A DNA stretch of 64,000 bases from Cryptosporidium bovis (GCA_009768925.2 VHIT02000027.1:372001-436000); one strand, 5' to 3'. Counted from the first letter of the stretch, positions 10,801 to 21,631 are shown. Notes: a model not told the origin generated them from the letters alone. Numbers and translations: made by a program.

Positions 10801-11274
10801 TGTAAATATTGTGCTCCTGTCCAATACCTCTATATTAACTATGCCATTTACAGATTCGAAATAACCACACAATTCGGATAAATCATCTTTGTTACTCGAA
10901 ATGAAACAAGGTGTTTTCTGCACAAAATTGACAAATCCTGGTAGATCTTCCGGATCATGAACTGACCCTATTTTCATTGAAAGTGTTATCACACTTTTCG
11001 CAAATGATTTATTGGACACTAAGAAAACGTTCATCTTGTTACTAAGCCTTAGAAATTTGTATTCAGAATTATCTATTTTTGATCTTACAAATAACGAGTC
11101 ATCCACGTTATTTGTAGCTCTTCCAAGTATGTTTACTTTTGTATTCATTGTCTTGTTTTTCAAACCACTGTTTTGAATTATACTTTCAACATTGTTTATT
11201 TTAAAGTAAAAAATTAAATTTGTTGATAGTATTAAGGATATTACAAGGTTTAATCTTGCCAAAAACTTCAACAT
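7810..11274 (-). CDS. Insulinase-like (M16) protein B, degenerate zinc site, secreted
   Basis: 1154 residues using the ATG at 11274. The frame also opens upstream at a GTG (11301), but the ATG gives a clean signal peptide (residues 1-24, LNLVISLILSTNLIFYF). The M16 opening block is EYKFLRLSNKMNVFLVSN. The zinc motif is lost: NFVQK (116-120) replaces HxxEH, with none of the three key positions kept. A Ser/Asp-rich loop of about 50 residues sits in the linker between the two halves (around 528-575). The C-terminus ends with FKIPINYTTKKAD after NGFIRLNS, the shared tail motif. Domain-2 similarity (FPVEYQEVLW) pairs it with protein A (IPVEFQVVYW). Probably a secreted pseudoenzyme. Confidence 0.87.
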   Translation of the reverse strand: MLKFLARLNLVISLILSTNLIFYFKINNVESIIQNSGLKNKTMNTKVNILGRATNNVDDSLFVRSKIDNSEYKFLRLSNKMNVFLVSNKSFAKSVITLSMKIGSVHDPEDLPGFVNFVQKTPCFISSNKDDLSELCGYFESVNGIVNIEVLDRSTIFTFEIDNVHIMNALNMFSNAIKNPVFSENLLYAEIERTIESLNILKKDEEYVFQCVRRDISIYDSIFKRQRVITNESIKEAEVNSGFKLLDRIKKFQKKNYSSNIMTIAIASKESIAKLTKGVTSGFSSLKDLKLRNILPQDLFKVVRHPHIGNIGSVIRLQSNISNELILEFPVEYQEVLWDSSPGKYLEYLLNDNSEYSLMNYLITRDLIKTMNSKVVSDNYGFSNFEISFVLTESGVDRIKTILQVTFILIEHIKSSPIFKDIIVEIQESMKNTFDYYFEVSPEYINRQIIYSFDTRGCSPEEVLIAGNLMRNPNLTEIKKLMNKVSLNNIIIYLKHLDKIKNVFNSKDLGVLGNLLDNEDIISTDNSCIDSDGGNRQNNWEDHIYNSSYEASSISTSSLEFIDANDDMNGIENNLFNGIKYYIDSIPKDIIREIKMGIDKIKLNDIGIRVRRANKLLKKVYLSNFKDTANYRIYSPIYLKNALLDFSSGEMFTLPNNIDLDENEILNNPVFSSIVFSNNVSFKRQTSRVFLRYMIPRKTENIPILNTILNSSQLVLTLEVLVHCLKYVSSRVISEMSDLSGLFLIRTNIASEFTGVPFGFEIIVKGDYFGSVYIAIKEFKKKMNSLGKLITQNKYNTIIKGLESESKARIEMGSKSSSKFILKSIFECQKLSKYVLETVDYSNITFEQVLELSSYIGKYGTNEGVIIGNISPLHAYSLVKVISTEYKNEDRTINYVDKPSFKSNLNNSMEIWEILDPFSTNFYYSSFYYYNKLYNLKDNNSNSLLYVPFSTFSLDSLYFKIVLGMLIDLLKGRGLTEGIEFDLYPNIHQFNFVGFYISCTSGKLNVPEMSERLLSVFFKVFNLLKSIDMDQYNNLLTNKRSINIKIEPDHEQVEKRIFHSIVCRKDISNILNKIKALNYKLSYEKFVDICNKVLDAPKFLISTQAHIGDSEKLVEIENYTPNGFIRLNSIYDITNQDGIKTFKIPINYTTKKAD

Positions 11275-13268
11275 TTTGCTTCCTATTACTCCAATATTCA
11301 CAAACTGAAAAAAATATTGATTATCACAAATACTGTATATTTTTGATGGTCAGCCAAACCCTATTGGTCTCTTGTCCTTTCCCTTATATGAAAAATCTTA
11401 AGAAAAAATATTAAAAAATCAGCGTTTAAATAACTGAAATTTGTTTTCCGAATATACTCTTAATCAATTTCCATACTACTTTAACTTATTTCAATAAACT
11501 GGTCTTTAGATTAAAAATTTGAACTGTTGTGCCTCAAAGTAGACAAAATATTACTTTTTTCACTTAAATATTGTTCATAACATGTTTATTACCTACTTAA
11601 ACCTTTATTATCCACTTACTCTCATCTCAGTGTGATGAATTTAATTATTTACTTTATTTTTCTAGATTTTAATTTTACTTCACAAACATCAAAAATATTT
11701 GCCCTGGCTAGCGGGTAACCTTGACTGCTTAGATTTAGCTGTTACTGTGGAATAATATGTTGCAATTGCTGCTTTTATTTATGAATATAAACTTAAACTT
11801 ATTTGCGATTTAGACCTATAAAAACAAGTTTAATCCTATTTTCTGTGGACTTTCCAGTTAACAATACCTTTTGCTATTGAAAAAAATGTACTTATCTAGC
11901 TATTTTTAAACGACTAATTTAATTCAAGTAATGCAATCATGTACATGTAATTACGTGGTGCATGCAGAGCAATGACCTTTTAATTTAAAAACCACCTTGA
12001 AACTCAACTAACCAAATAAGAGATATATATAAGAACCAAATATCCTAATAAATAAATAAAATTTTGTTCTGTTTAGGTTTAAAAAGGGGAAAAAAGAGCG
12101 ATTAGATAAATACTATAAGACTGAACAAAATACGAGTTAAACAAACCTACTGTATAAAATTTCTAAATAAATCTATAATTATTGTAGAATATCAATAATT
12201 GTTTAATCCCATAATAAACCAGGAAAACAAATAGGTTTAAAATTATTTAAGCGAATATTTATTGGAAAGCCGTCATTCACTGTAAGGACAATAGCGAGAT
12301 TAATAACGAATAAAAAACCAGAAAGATAATATATATCTAAATATACGCAATAACCAAAAGTTAATTAATATTCAAAACAAAAATAATGTTGAACGGTCCA
12401 ATTTGTGTATAATATACGCATATTCTCTTCTTATTTATATGCTGTCTATATAGCTTACGTGCCGTTTGCTCCATAAACCACTAAAGGTCCGGGAAACGAA
12501 CAACGGCAACTTAGATACACATCAATAATAATTGCCATTATTATTAGCTTGTCCGAAGGTAGATAATGTCAATTAAATGCGGTCATGTGGGTTCAAGCAT
12601 TAATTTCTGGTTTAATCGGATATATATTAAGTGTTTTCATATTTTAGTACCTATTCGTTTCACCCTCGAACATGCTCGTAATTTTGTGCATTAATTATGA
12701 ATATTAATCCACATAGTACTTGGAATATACCACAACACAAATCATCACTTTTGTAAGATCTCGAATGTAATTTCAGTTTTTCTGTAAGATAGGTAGCAAA
12801 CGAATAAATATGTTTTTCATTATGCTTTATTCACTCGAAAGACCAAACAGTGTTCAAACCACACCGTTTATTCGAATAATCCCTTTATCAACGCATTACA
12901 CCAATGCAGCACTTCAATTAGAGTTCGACGCGTCAAGATGAGTTTCTATATTTGCTAGAAAGTGGCCTTTTTGCGTCCACCTACAAATTTATAGTAATTT
13001 ACAGCACTTTATAATAGTTAAAACAATACATCAAAATATAATGTGATATAGGCCTTCATCAAAGTCAGCACTATAAGATAATTTCATCCTTTTTGGTTAA
13101 AACGCCCTATAAATAATACGTGGGCTTTAATGATATCATTCACTCGTTTCATTTTTAGTACCTAGATTAAACGAAAGTATACAACATCATATTATTCATC
13201 TCCCATTATGTCTCACAGGACCCTCAAGTAATAGGAGAGTAGATACGGTGTTTACCAAAGTCCCCAAA
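11275..13268. other. Largest gene-free spacer of the window (about 2.0 kb)
   Basis: I read both strands and found no credible coding exon, including spliced possibilities. It is AT-rich with mildly more complex patches at about 12450-12600 and 12890-13000. It contains one TGCATGCA (11959-11966). It must hold the promoter of protein B and the 3' flank of protein C. A degraded array member or a non-coding RNA cannot be excluded. Confidence 0.45.
11959..11966. promoter_or_regulatory. TGCATGCA palindrome (ApiAP2-type motif)
   Basis: A perfect eight-base palindrome about 690 bases upstream of the start of protein B, preceded by TTACGTGG. The match to an AP2 motif is by sequence only. Confidence 0.35.
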
Positions 13269-16200
13269 TTATTCACCTGCAATTTCGAAATTGATGCACT
13301 CATTAATGAACTCAACTCCTTCAGAGCGGGTAAGTTCCTTTGGATCAACAATTACAGTGTACCCAGGTGGCACAAAGTCGTCTGATTCCATTGCAGCATT
13401 TATATTGTCAACCTTGTGGTGAGCAATGAGCAAATTTGGAATATCAGTAACACCATCAATCAAGCTCATAACATCGGCGTGGTAAAGCCCTTTGATAAAG
13501 TCTAAAGTCATCTTGTAAAGGTTTTCATGGTAAAATGTCGCAAAAACGAAGGAACTCTCACTAATCTGAATATTTTCAACTGCTCTTAATAATATTTTTT
13601 TGGTTGATTTCCTAGACTTGAGTAACTTGGGTATTTTTTCGTTTGCGTCCTTGAATTCTGAGTACAATTTCTTTGACATTTCTTTAGTGTCTTTAACATT
13701 GCTTACAATAGACAGTTCAACGGAAACGAACTCAGATACGGAAAAGAGAACTCTTGTCGAGAAGCTGTATTTGCCACCCTCTTCAAACTCCTGTGAAATA
13801 ATCTTGTGGTAGAGTTCCCTCAGTATCAATGCCTTCGCGTAACTTGATTGGAGTGAAATTGGCCCAATAAGCAAGACAATTGTTGCTGCTGAACTTGCTG
13901 AAACGTAATCCATTCTTCTGTAAAATGTCTTTTTTAAGCCTTTCGGAATTGTGTTGACGTCTATAGACGAGGAAAGACCGCAGAATGGTAATTTCGAATG
14001 TGGAAGTTCTGATGGAGCAGTGTCTTCGAAATAAGCATGATTAATACTCTTCAAAAACACATTAAGTGCGTGATTTGCTTGAAAAGGTGTTATATTACCA
14101 AATATCCTTCCTCTTAATCTTGAATAATTAAAAAAGGTTTTTGCTACCAACCTTATGTGTTCCAAACTCACACCTTCCTCTAAACCTTTGTCTATTTGGT
14201 TAAATGTGTGTTGTGTGGGAGAAACCATTTGGCTTACAAATTTAGAAACATACTGGTTGTTGTCTATTTCTCGATAGTGTTTAAGTAGACTTCTTCTCGC
14301 TGAGACATGTAATTCCCTAAGATTCTTCTCATCTATTGAAATTTCCCTATTAAAAATTTGAGCAATCTGGTCAAAAATGAATGTTAGATAGTTTGTTGGA
14401 GTGCGAACAGACAAATATAACTCTAATGGAGTTGAAAACCAATCAAAAAATACCTGAGACGGTGTAAAGCCTACAAAACCATCGTATCTAAGCATTTTTG
14501 CAAATATTTGCCTTGTTTCCAACCTTAAATATGCAGACAATACATGAATTGCTGAAACCAATGTTATCGATACTGGCTCATTTATATTTCTATTAGTATT
14601 TTCCATATATCTAAAAATATGATCAAAACCAGGAGCCCAGGTCAATAATGAAAATCTAAGCAATACATCAACGTTTAGTCCATACGACTTTGTATTTGAA
14701 TACCAAATACGTTCGGTCAATTGAGATTTAAATGACATAGTCTTTGAGACAACCGTATCGCTTCCAATATAATTATATGCCTCGGAAACTGCTCTATGTA
14801 AAAGATACACCTTGGATGACATCGAATCTAAAGCAAATACTGGTAAAGATGTTGAACTTGATATGTCCGAGTATGGAAGATCAAGCTTATATCTTTCTCT
14901 ACCGTGTTCTGGGTCAAAATCAGAGTATAGTCCATTGTAAAATGTGTCTACGTACAAAGGAGTAAAGGGAATATTGGAATAACGTTCAGCGATGCTTTTG
15001 ACAAATAACTCAGCCGTACTTAATTTTTCTGCAAAGAATAATTCACGCAGAGAAAAATTGTTTTTTATTGTGAATAATACGAATGATGAAGAGAGATCCA
15101 TTCTCGATAGGAAAAGATTAATCTTACTTAAGTTAAATTCAGTGTCCAAATTGTGGTGAAGGGCGTTTTTGATACTAAGTCCAAGCGACTTTCTGACTCC
15201 AAAGTAAAGTTCCGATAAATCTGATACGTAAAGTGGATTCTTTTTAATTTTTTCATCCAAAATTTGCTGAGTTTCCAAAAATAATTTTTCTGATAAGACA
15301 GATTTTTTTATCAAGTTTAAGTAAGAAAATACTGAATCAACTACTATAGGCATGTTTTCTCTTCCCTTCTTAGTTAGTCTAAGTGTTATGTGTAGAACCA
15401 TAGATCCAGAAATAAAGTTGTAACCAACCTCAGTTGAAATAGTGAATATATTAGCAAATAAAAAGTTTACAATTCCTTTTCTGTGTCTCGAATCAAATAA
15501 GTTAATAATAAACAAAAATGAATTGTCGACCATAAGGTCTAAGCTGTCTGTTTTAAATGGAACAAATATTCTAACTATATTCTCTTTTTTATTTTTTCTA
15601 ATTGAAACCACATTTCTCCCAGAATGAATAGCTTCCCTTAAAGGAGTCAAAGAGTCTAAATTAATACTTTCAGATACTTGATCTACCTCTTTTAAACCAG
15701 TGAAAAAAAAAAGCCTCTTCTGAAGATCAGAGTAATTCATGTCACCAATATAAACAATTGAAAGCAATGATGGCATACGTAGTGATTTCAATATTTCACT
15801 TATTTGCTTATTCATTAATTCCTTCAATGAACTTATTTTATTGTAATTATTAGTCGAAAATGCATTACATAACTGAAGCATTTGGCTTTCAAATCCTATT
15901 TTTGTTCTTATAAATTCCTTAATTAACATTATGTCAACTGAATTGTATACCGGATTCCTAACAATGTTTTCAAAATCCTTTGTTATGTCTCCCAAATATT
16001 CAAAGTTGGATTCTAAGTCGTAATATTTCTCCTTAGTTTTGGCAGCTTTGTAAATGCAATCTATTAAAGCCCCTGAATCACCATTTACTTTAAATCTTAT
16101 CCTTGAATAAAGTGTCTCAGATTTTATTGATAATGATAAATTGTCCTTCCCTTTGGAGGATTCAAACATACATCCCTGAACATATGCACCAAACATTGAT

Positions 16201-16532
16201 AATGCCAAAAATCTAATTCCCGGTGTATGTAAACTATCGGAAGAAACACCCCGACTAATAACTAATCTAACTTCGCTTCTAGAGTTCTCATAACCACCCA
16301 AGTGCATTAATGTGAAACCATTGTTGAATGTTTTATGCGTCAGTTTGTATGTATTTCTTGTTTCGCCATCCACATATTGATAATACTCCAATTCCGAACC
16401 ATCGCCTATGTTAGTAAATTCTAAAAATGACGCGTGGTTATAAGTTAAGTCATATTTATATTCATCCTCTCTCGAAAACAGTTGTAATAATACGTATAGT
16501 AGTGAAAAGACTAATATATTAAAATTCATCAT
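13269..16532 (-). CDS. Insulinase-like (M16) protein C, most diverged full-length member
   Basis: 1087 residues, ATG ATG at 16532. The N-terminus is hydrophobic (NILVFSLLYVLLQLF, residues 4-19), consistent with a signal peptide. The region equivalent to the zinc motif reads GIRFLALSMFG (105-115), with no His or Glu at the ligand positions. The usual YR.L.NGL.V.LVSN block is replaced by YKLTHKTFNNGFTLMHLGG, so this is the array member furthest from consensus. It is still recognisable in the C-terminal half (RGRIFGNITPFQANHAL, a conserved array block) and tail (VPPGYTVI). Codon and base use looks slightly less AT-biased than in neighbours. It is flanked on both sides by the two longest spacers of the array. 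Non-catalytic by inference. Confidence 0.82.
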   Translation of the reverse strand: MMNFNILVFSLLYVLLQLFSREDEYKYDLTYNHASFLEFTNIGDGSELEYYQYVDGETRNTYKLTHKTFNNGFTLMHLGGYENSRSEVRLVISRGVSSDSLHTPGIRFLALSMFGAYVQGCMFESSKGKDNLSLSIKSETLYSRIRFKVNGDSGALIDCIYKAAKTKEKYYDLESNFEYLGDITKDFENIVRNPVYNSVDIMLIKEFIRTKIGFESQMLQLCNAFSTNNYNKISSLKELMNKQISEILKSLRMPSLLSIVYIGDMNYSDLQKRLFFFTGLKEVDQVSESINLDSLTPLREAIHSGRNVVSIRKNKKENIVRIFVPFKTDSLDLMVDNSFLFIINLFDSRHRKGIVNFLFANIFTISTEVGYNFISGSMVLHITLRLTKKGRENMPIVVDSVFSYLNLIKKSVLSEKLFLETQQILDEKIKKNPLYVSDLSELYFGVRKSLGLSIKNALHHNLDTEFNLSKINLFLSRMDLSSSFVLFTIKNNFSLRELFFAEKLSTAELFVKSIAERYSNIPFTPLYVDTFYNGLYSDFDPEHGRERYKLDLPYSDISSSTSLPVFALDSMSSKVYLLHRAVSEAYNYIGSDTVVSKTMSFKSQLTERIWYSNTKSYGLNVDVLLRFSLLTWAPGFDHIFRYMENTNRNINEPVSITLVSAIHVLSAYLRLETRQIFAKMLRYDGFVGFTPSQVFFDWFSTPLELYLSVRTPTNYLTFIFDQIAQIFNREISIDEKNLRELHVSARRSLLKHYREIDNNQYVSKFVSQMVSPTQHTFNQIDKGLEEGVSLEHIRLVAKTFFNYSRLRGRIFGNITPFQANHALNVFLKSINHAYFEDTAPSELPHSKLPFCGLSSSIDVNTIPKGLKKTFYRRMDYVSASSAATIVLLIGPISLQSSYAKALILRELYHKIISQEFEEGGKYSFSTRVLFSVSEFVSVELSIVSNVKDTKEMSKKLYSEFKDANEKIPKLLKSRKSTKKILLRAVENIQISESSFVFATFYHENLYKMTLDFIKGLYHADVMSLIDGVTDIPNLLIAHHKVDNINAAMESDDFVPPGYTVIVDPKELTRSEGVEFINECINFEIAGE

Positions 16533-17632
16533 TGAAAAATTTTTCTAACCTATTTTTGCTATATAAAATCGCTATTATCAACGAATATTTATACTTTTCG
16601 AGTCAAGAAAGAATTGTATTTAATACCACTTACTTAAGTAAATGCTTTAAAGCCCACTTCCTTCTAAAATTAAACTATATTTAATTCTAATTATCTCCCT
16701 AATAATGCATGATACAGAAACTTTTTATTCTCTCAATTATTTCCCCTATTCACTTGTTTTTCACTATTTTTATTTATTGTAATTTCTATCCAGTTAATGA
16801 GTTGAGTTTATCTTTACCACTAAATACTATCTATATTACACTATTTTTAAACTAATTACGCTTTTCCGCACCTTTTATACTTATCAATCTTTTATTACAC
16901 CATTTACTATTCATTTTTTTCTGCTTTTTTGTCCTTCAATTATAATACTCTTTTAGTTACCTAGTCCAAGTATGGTGACCACGTCATGTCTATAGGCGGG
17001 TCGTCTTGGAATTTTAAATAATTTATTCTCGAGAATATACTCTTCCCTTTATTATCAATTTTTAGTGTGTTACATTCCTGTTGCCTCGAAAAACGTGTGA
17101 TTTTAACTCGTATATACACAAATTAGACTGACCTGAGTTAAATTTGTCATTCTTTCAAAAGGTATACGGAATAATTAGTGCACCGTTTATAGTTTGGATA
17201 TTGTTTTAGATTATGATAATAGTCTTTGTCATAAAAGTACTAGAGATGACAGTAATGCAAGTATTATCATTATTAAAAACACCCTAGGATACAAAATATG
17301 TGCTGAAACAGAATAAATAAAAAAATTCCTTAAATTTATCTCTCAAAAGTCAAGATCTCTAGTGAATAAAATGTTAAGGTAAAAACGCCGAAACCGTTTT
17401 CACTCAATTCCAGTTTGTAAATATATTTGCCATATGATCATCTACATACTTTCTTAAATGAAATTATTTTCACAACTTTCCTATTTAAAATGTGTATTCT
17501 TATCTTTGATGTTCTTTTTATAAATCCAGAATTGTTTAGACGATCACATTACATTATCCATCTAAACAATAAATTTCGAAAACAGCAGTAACATAACCCA
17601 AGGTTTCTGGTCTGTTTTCTATCTAATTTCGT
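16533..17632. promoter_or_regulatory. Intergenic spacer, promoter of protein C
   Basis: 1.1 kb of AT-rich sequence. It has a GC-rich patch around 16974-17010 containing GGTGACCACGTCA followed by AGGCGGG, which resembles an E2F half-site, about 460 bases from the start codon. No coding region is seen. Confidence 0.45.
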
Positions 17633-20600
17633 TTACTGAGTTATAAAGTTGCTCTCGACTGATATTTTTTTAATAAAGCTTGTCGTGTTTAGTCTCAAAA
17701 ACCCTTCTAATTCAAAGGAATTTGCCTCGGCTACTTCTACAGGAGAGGCGTTTTGTTTCAGTACCGAAATAATTAACTTTGGGGGGTTTGAGAATATACT
17801 CCAATTGTTTAGAAATTCATTATAATTCAAATTGAGCAAATATGCAACCTGTATGTATTTCCAATTTAAGCTGGATTTCCTGTCTAATAAGGAAACTGTA
17901 TATTGCTCTAACAATTTGTCTATATCTGTATGTGGTATATCAATACTGCTTATAGTTAGATTTACTGCCTTCTTAAATTCTTCTCTTGACACTAAAGAAG
18001 TCACCATTTTGAAATACTTGTAATAAAATTGGATGGCTAAACTTGTTAATGCTACAACATTGTACTCGGGAGAGGAAACCATTATTTTAAATAATAAATA
18101 ACTTGTTTTTATTGCATATTGTTTAACTGCGATGCTCGAATTTGGGTATTTTTCACTTACAAATTCTTTGAATACACCCCTAATGTTTAAATTTGTAACT
18201 AATTTTAAAAACGCTAGCATCTCCTCTGTGTAACTCCCAATTTGAATCTCAAGATACACAACAGAGACATTGTCATCTCGATTTGAAGACTGCTTCAAGT
18301 AAAATGCATTCCTGTAGACGCTGGATAAGTTGTCCATGCTTATTCTGTTTACCCATCTTCCCTTATATGTTCCTTCTGAAAGGAAGGATTTTTCCGTGTC
18401 TTCAATTGTTGATATTCTTCTTTCAACAGAATTTGTCGCATTGTTCAAGTGAAGATCCAAATCAATTTTGTTTGAAATATTGGACGTTTCATTATTAACT
18501 GCAACTGTTTCATTTGTACTGAAACCATCTTCGTTTACTTTTTTTGCAATTTTTTCAAAGCCATCAGAGAATGCTCTTCTTAGGAAACTCGGTATCTTGT
18601 CCATATTAAGATACCTCAGATTGTTTGCAGTCTGAATAGATCCCTTCCTCCCTAGGGCATTGCTGAGTTTAATCAAATAGGAATTAACCTGCATTGGGGT
18701 GCAATTCCCGATAACTAATGTTTCTATTGTACCCACATTGATTATGTAGTTGGCAAAATCAATCACATCTCTTAATTTGACACTCTTTATTGCCTGTTTG
18801 AACATGGACAGTGTCATATAATAAAAATTAAGAATTTCAAAAGAGATATCTTCTGCTAAAATTGCATTGTTTAAGGAGGATAATTTGTCTAATTTTGATT
18901 CAAAGTCTGATTTTGCCTGACTTAAATGTGAATTTGTTACAAATGTACCGTAATTGCTCAGTCCAGACAGAACACTGTTGAAAAAACGATCAAAGTTATA
19001 GTTATAATTTGTCCATCTTATTTCAATACCTAAAAATGAAACTTGTAGTTCCGACAAAGATTTAAACTCCATTTCAGCTATACCATCCCTGTATTCCTGA
19101 TCTAAGGCATATTTGAATGACTTTGAAAATAAATAAGAAAGTGTAACTAATCTTGCGTTCGTTTTAGGAAATGATTGAAAACCATATGCCAAAACGGACT
19201 TTGGTTGTGCAAATATTCTCGATGAAACTCCAAGTCTAGGTATTCCAACATTAGTTGGATAGTAATACGTATAGTAAGCCAATGGTGAAAGATATTCATT
19301 GTAAGTTGAAAGTACTTTATTTAAGTATGTTTCATCAATTACTTCTGATGTTTTTGTTGTGTATTTTATGTAAGAGGAAAGAGAATCGAAAAGCAATTCA
19401 GGATGAGATTGTTGAGGAATATCATAGGTGTATATATTATACAACTCTGGATAATTTATAGTTATCTCCGTAATATTAAAACCAATATATTTCTGCGAAA
19501 ATTCATTGTTACTTTCAGCTAACAATTTTAATATATTTTCTGGAATGTCACTAATTAAATATTCACCGTTTAAATAGTATTCCTTTATGTACCTTGGATA
19601 CTCACCAATACTTGGCCTTAAAAAACATCTTTTAAATCTTCTCACTAAAGACATAAAATTTCTTCTAAATCTGTGCCATACTGACTCTCCAAAAACCTCA
19701 TTTGAGAGCAAAAAGTCACTCGAATTTCTATAAAATGTCCTAGAAGATATTAATATCACCATATTATATGGGTTTATATATCTAATTAACTTTTCCAAAG
19801 TACTGCACTCTATTTTCTCAAATTCATATGGTACTTTAAGTACCACATTTGGATAACATTCCGTTTCAAAGAGAGACGATATAATTTCTTTTGAATATTT
19901 ATAATAACCTGTGCATTGGTATTGTTTCAAGTATCCCTGTTCAACTCTTCTTATTTGTTCAAATAAATTCTCATCACATTTTGCTGCTAGCACCGAGTCT
20001 AAAACTGAAAATATGGCCTGTAAAATTCTTACGATACTATCTCTGTTAGAGTTAACTAGCGTTACTTTTATAACTAATAAAGAAAAACCAGAATCATCGT
20101 TGATAACATTAACATCCAAATTCCTTACCCATCCATTGTAAGTTAAGTAGTCCAACAAGCCTCCCTTGAAATTCCTAGACAAAAAGTACTTAATATAATG
20201 GCCTGCTTTTTTTCTCCATAATTTATTTTGCCTTGGAATTGGGAATTCCAGTTTCATGTATCCATTAGAATCTTTTGATTTGAATTCAATGAATTTTCCA
20301 ATTAAATGGTAATATGGATGTCGAACAGCCTCATCTGACTCCTCACCTCCCCCTGTATTAACATTTTCTCCGTCACCATTGTTCTCCTTTTCCTTTTCGA
20401 TGTATCTAACTTCATTCTCAGTACCAACTCCAACGCCATTGTCCTCACTTATTGATAAGGGATCTTCCTTGTTTTTCACACTAAGTTCCTCCTGAGGATT
20501 TTTCAGAACTGAAAAATAATTTCTAATAAGTTTCTCCACTGTATCTATACTTAAATTTGTTGCCACACTTAGAGTCATTAGTTTTGGAATATAACGTTCA

Positions 20601-21631
20601 TTTTTAAGTTTAATTGCTTCTTCTAATGTAGATATATTGTAATAACCTGGTACTTGTACAAGAGTTTCATTGTTGCCGTATGGAAATCTGTGAAAAGTAT
20701 GATTGGGATTTGACAAACTCCTAATTAACTGTTGTTCCCTTAAAATGTCCACTCTACTGAACAGCCTTACCATCTCAGATACGTCATTTATGGAATTTTC
20801 TAATGAATCTACTTCTGACAATTCCCTAGTTAGACAGTTTATGAAACTCAATATGGAATCCTGAAAAAGCTTTGACTTTATGTCATAAGAATAAATAGTG
20901 TGGTAAGTCCTTGTGTCTATGTTAAAATATCCATTGTTCTCATCAATAAGAGTTCTGAAATCCCTCACATCTTCTTTTTCTTCCCCTTTTTTGAATATCA
21001 TTTCTGTTATTAAAAATGATAGTCCGTTTAAATGCTCTGGATCATATCCATTTCCCACCTTCACTCCAAGAGAAAGAGAAGATGTGTACAACATATCATT
21101 TGACAACAAAAATACTCTTAAACCATTATCCAAGGTGAAATATTTGTATTTGTTTTCATCTCCCAAAAATCTTTCAAAATCGTCGTTTTCTAACTCACTT
21201 GGGTACTCTCCATCCAAATTTTCAACTACGTCATCATTAATGTTGTACAGACACTTTAGTCCATAATAGCACTTTAATCCACTTTTTTTTAACTTTTGTA
21301 ACTCCTCCTCTTCATGAAGTTTCTGTTTTAGAACCTCTATCTTCATTATGTCTGACTCGTTGAATGTTATATATTGAAGTGTTTCGTTTTTCTCTAACAT
21401 CCCATATATCACACTATTTTCATCGTAGTTTGGATTCAACTCCAAATTTGGATTTTCAGAATAGATTTCTATCAAGCTCACTCCATCTTCATGAAATAAT
21501 ACACCTTTTATAATCTCAGTTATAACTATACAAAATAACAAAAATAAGAGACAGAGTCTCGCTGTCATCAACACTATTATTCTTCCTATCGACGCTTTAT
21601 CTTCAAAGCTCATCTCTTTATTTTTAATCAT
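17633..21631 (-). CDS. Insulinase-like (M16) protein D, long form, degenerate zinc site
   Basis: 1332 residues, ATG at 21631. A hydrophobic segment at about 19-41 (RLCLLFLLFCIVITEII) follows a 20-residue hydrophilic leader, so it may be an anchor rather than a cleaved signal. A charged extension with a Glu/Lys-rich helix (about 98-118) precedes the M16 block KYKYFTLDNGLRVFLLSN. The zinc motif position reads FLITE (206-210) in place of HxxEH. Two low-complexity insertions enlarge it: an acidic Glu/Asn/Gly stretch in domain 1-2 (EKEKENNGDGENVNTGGG region) and an Asn-rich, sequon-rich stretch in the C-terminal half. It groups with E and F by the FPIPxQ...LW block. Expected to be secreted or membrane-tethered and catalytically dead. 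Confidence 0.87.
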   Translation of the reverse strand: MIKNKEMSFEDKASIGRIIVLMTARLCLLFLLFCIVITEIIKGVLFHEDGVSLIEIYSENPNLELNPNYDENSVIYGMLEKNETLQYITFNESDIMKIEVLKQKLHEEEELQKLKKSGLKCYYGLKCLYNINDDVVENLDGEYPSELENDDFERFLGDENKYKYFTLDNGLRVFLLSNDMLYTSSLSLGVKVGNGYDPEHLNGLSFLITEMIFKKGEEKEDVRDFRTLIDENNGYFNIDTRTYHTIYSYDIKSKLFQDSILSFINCLTRELSEVDSLENSINDVSEMVRLFSRVDILREQQLIRSLSNPNHTFHRFPYGNNETLVQVPGYYNISTLEEAIKLKNERYIPKLMTLSVATNLSIDTVEKLIRNYFSVLKNPQEELSVKNKEDPLSISEDNGVGVGTENEVRYIEKEKENNGDGENVNTGGGEESDEAVRHPYYHLIGKFIEFKSKDSNGYMKLEFPIPRQNKLWRKKAGHYIKYFLSRNFKGGLLDYLTYNGWVRNLDVNVINDDSGFSLLVIKVTLVNSNRDSIVRILQAIFSVLDSVLAAKCDENLFEQIRRVEQGYLKQYQCTGYYKYSKEIISSLFETECYPNVVLKVPYEFEKIECSTLEKLIRYINPYNMVILISSRTFYRNSSDFLLSNEVFGESVWHRFRRNFMSLVRRFKRCFLRPSIGEYPRYIKEYYLNGEYLISDIPENILKLLAESNNEFSQKYIGFNITEITINYPELYNIYTYDIPQQSHPELLFDSLSSYIKYTTKTSEVIDETYLNKVLSTYNEYLSPLAYYTYYYPTNVGIPRLGVSSRIFAQPKSVLAYGFQSFPKTNARLVTLSYLFSKSFKYALDQEYRDGIAEMEFKSLSELQVSFLGIEIRWTNYNYNFDRFFNSVLSGLSNYGTFVTNSHLSQAKSDFESKLDKLSSLNNAILAEDISFEILNFYYMTLSMFKQAIKSVKLRDVIDFANYIINVGTIETLVIGNCTPMQVNSYLIKLSNALGRKGSIQTANNLRYLNMDKIPSFLRRAFSDGFEKIAKKVNEDGFSTNETVAVNNETSNISNKIDLDLHLNNATNSVERRISTIEDTEKSFLSEGTYKGRWVNRISMDNLSSVYRNAFYLKQSSNRDDNVSVVYLEIQIGSYTEEMLAFLKLVTNLNIRGVFKEFVSEKYPNSSIAVKQYAIKTSYLLFKIMVSSPEYNVVALTSLAIQFYYKYFKMVTSLVSREEFKKAVNLTISSIDIPHTDIDKLLEQYTVSLLDRKSSLNWKYIQVAYLLNLNYNEFLNNWSIFSNPPKLIISVLKQNASPVEVAEANSFELEGFLRLNTTSFIKKISVESNFITQ

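Noticed and set aside
12570-12620. GGTTCAAGC resembling a tRNA B box
   Set aside because: No matching A box, acceptor stem or cloverleaf can be drawn around it.
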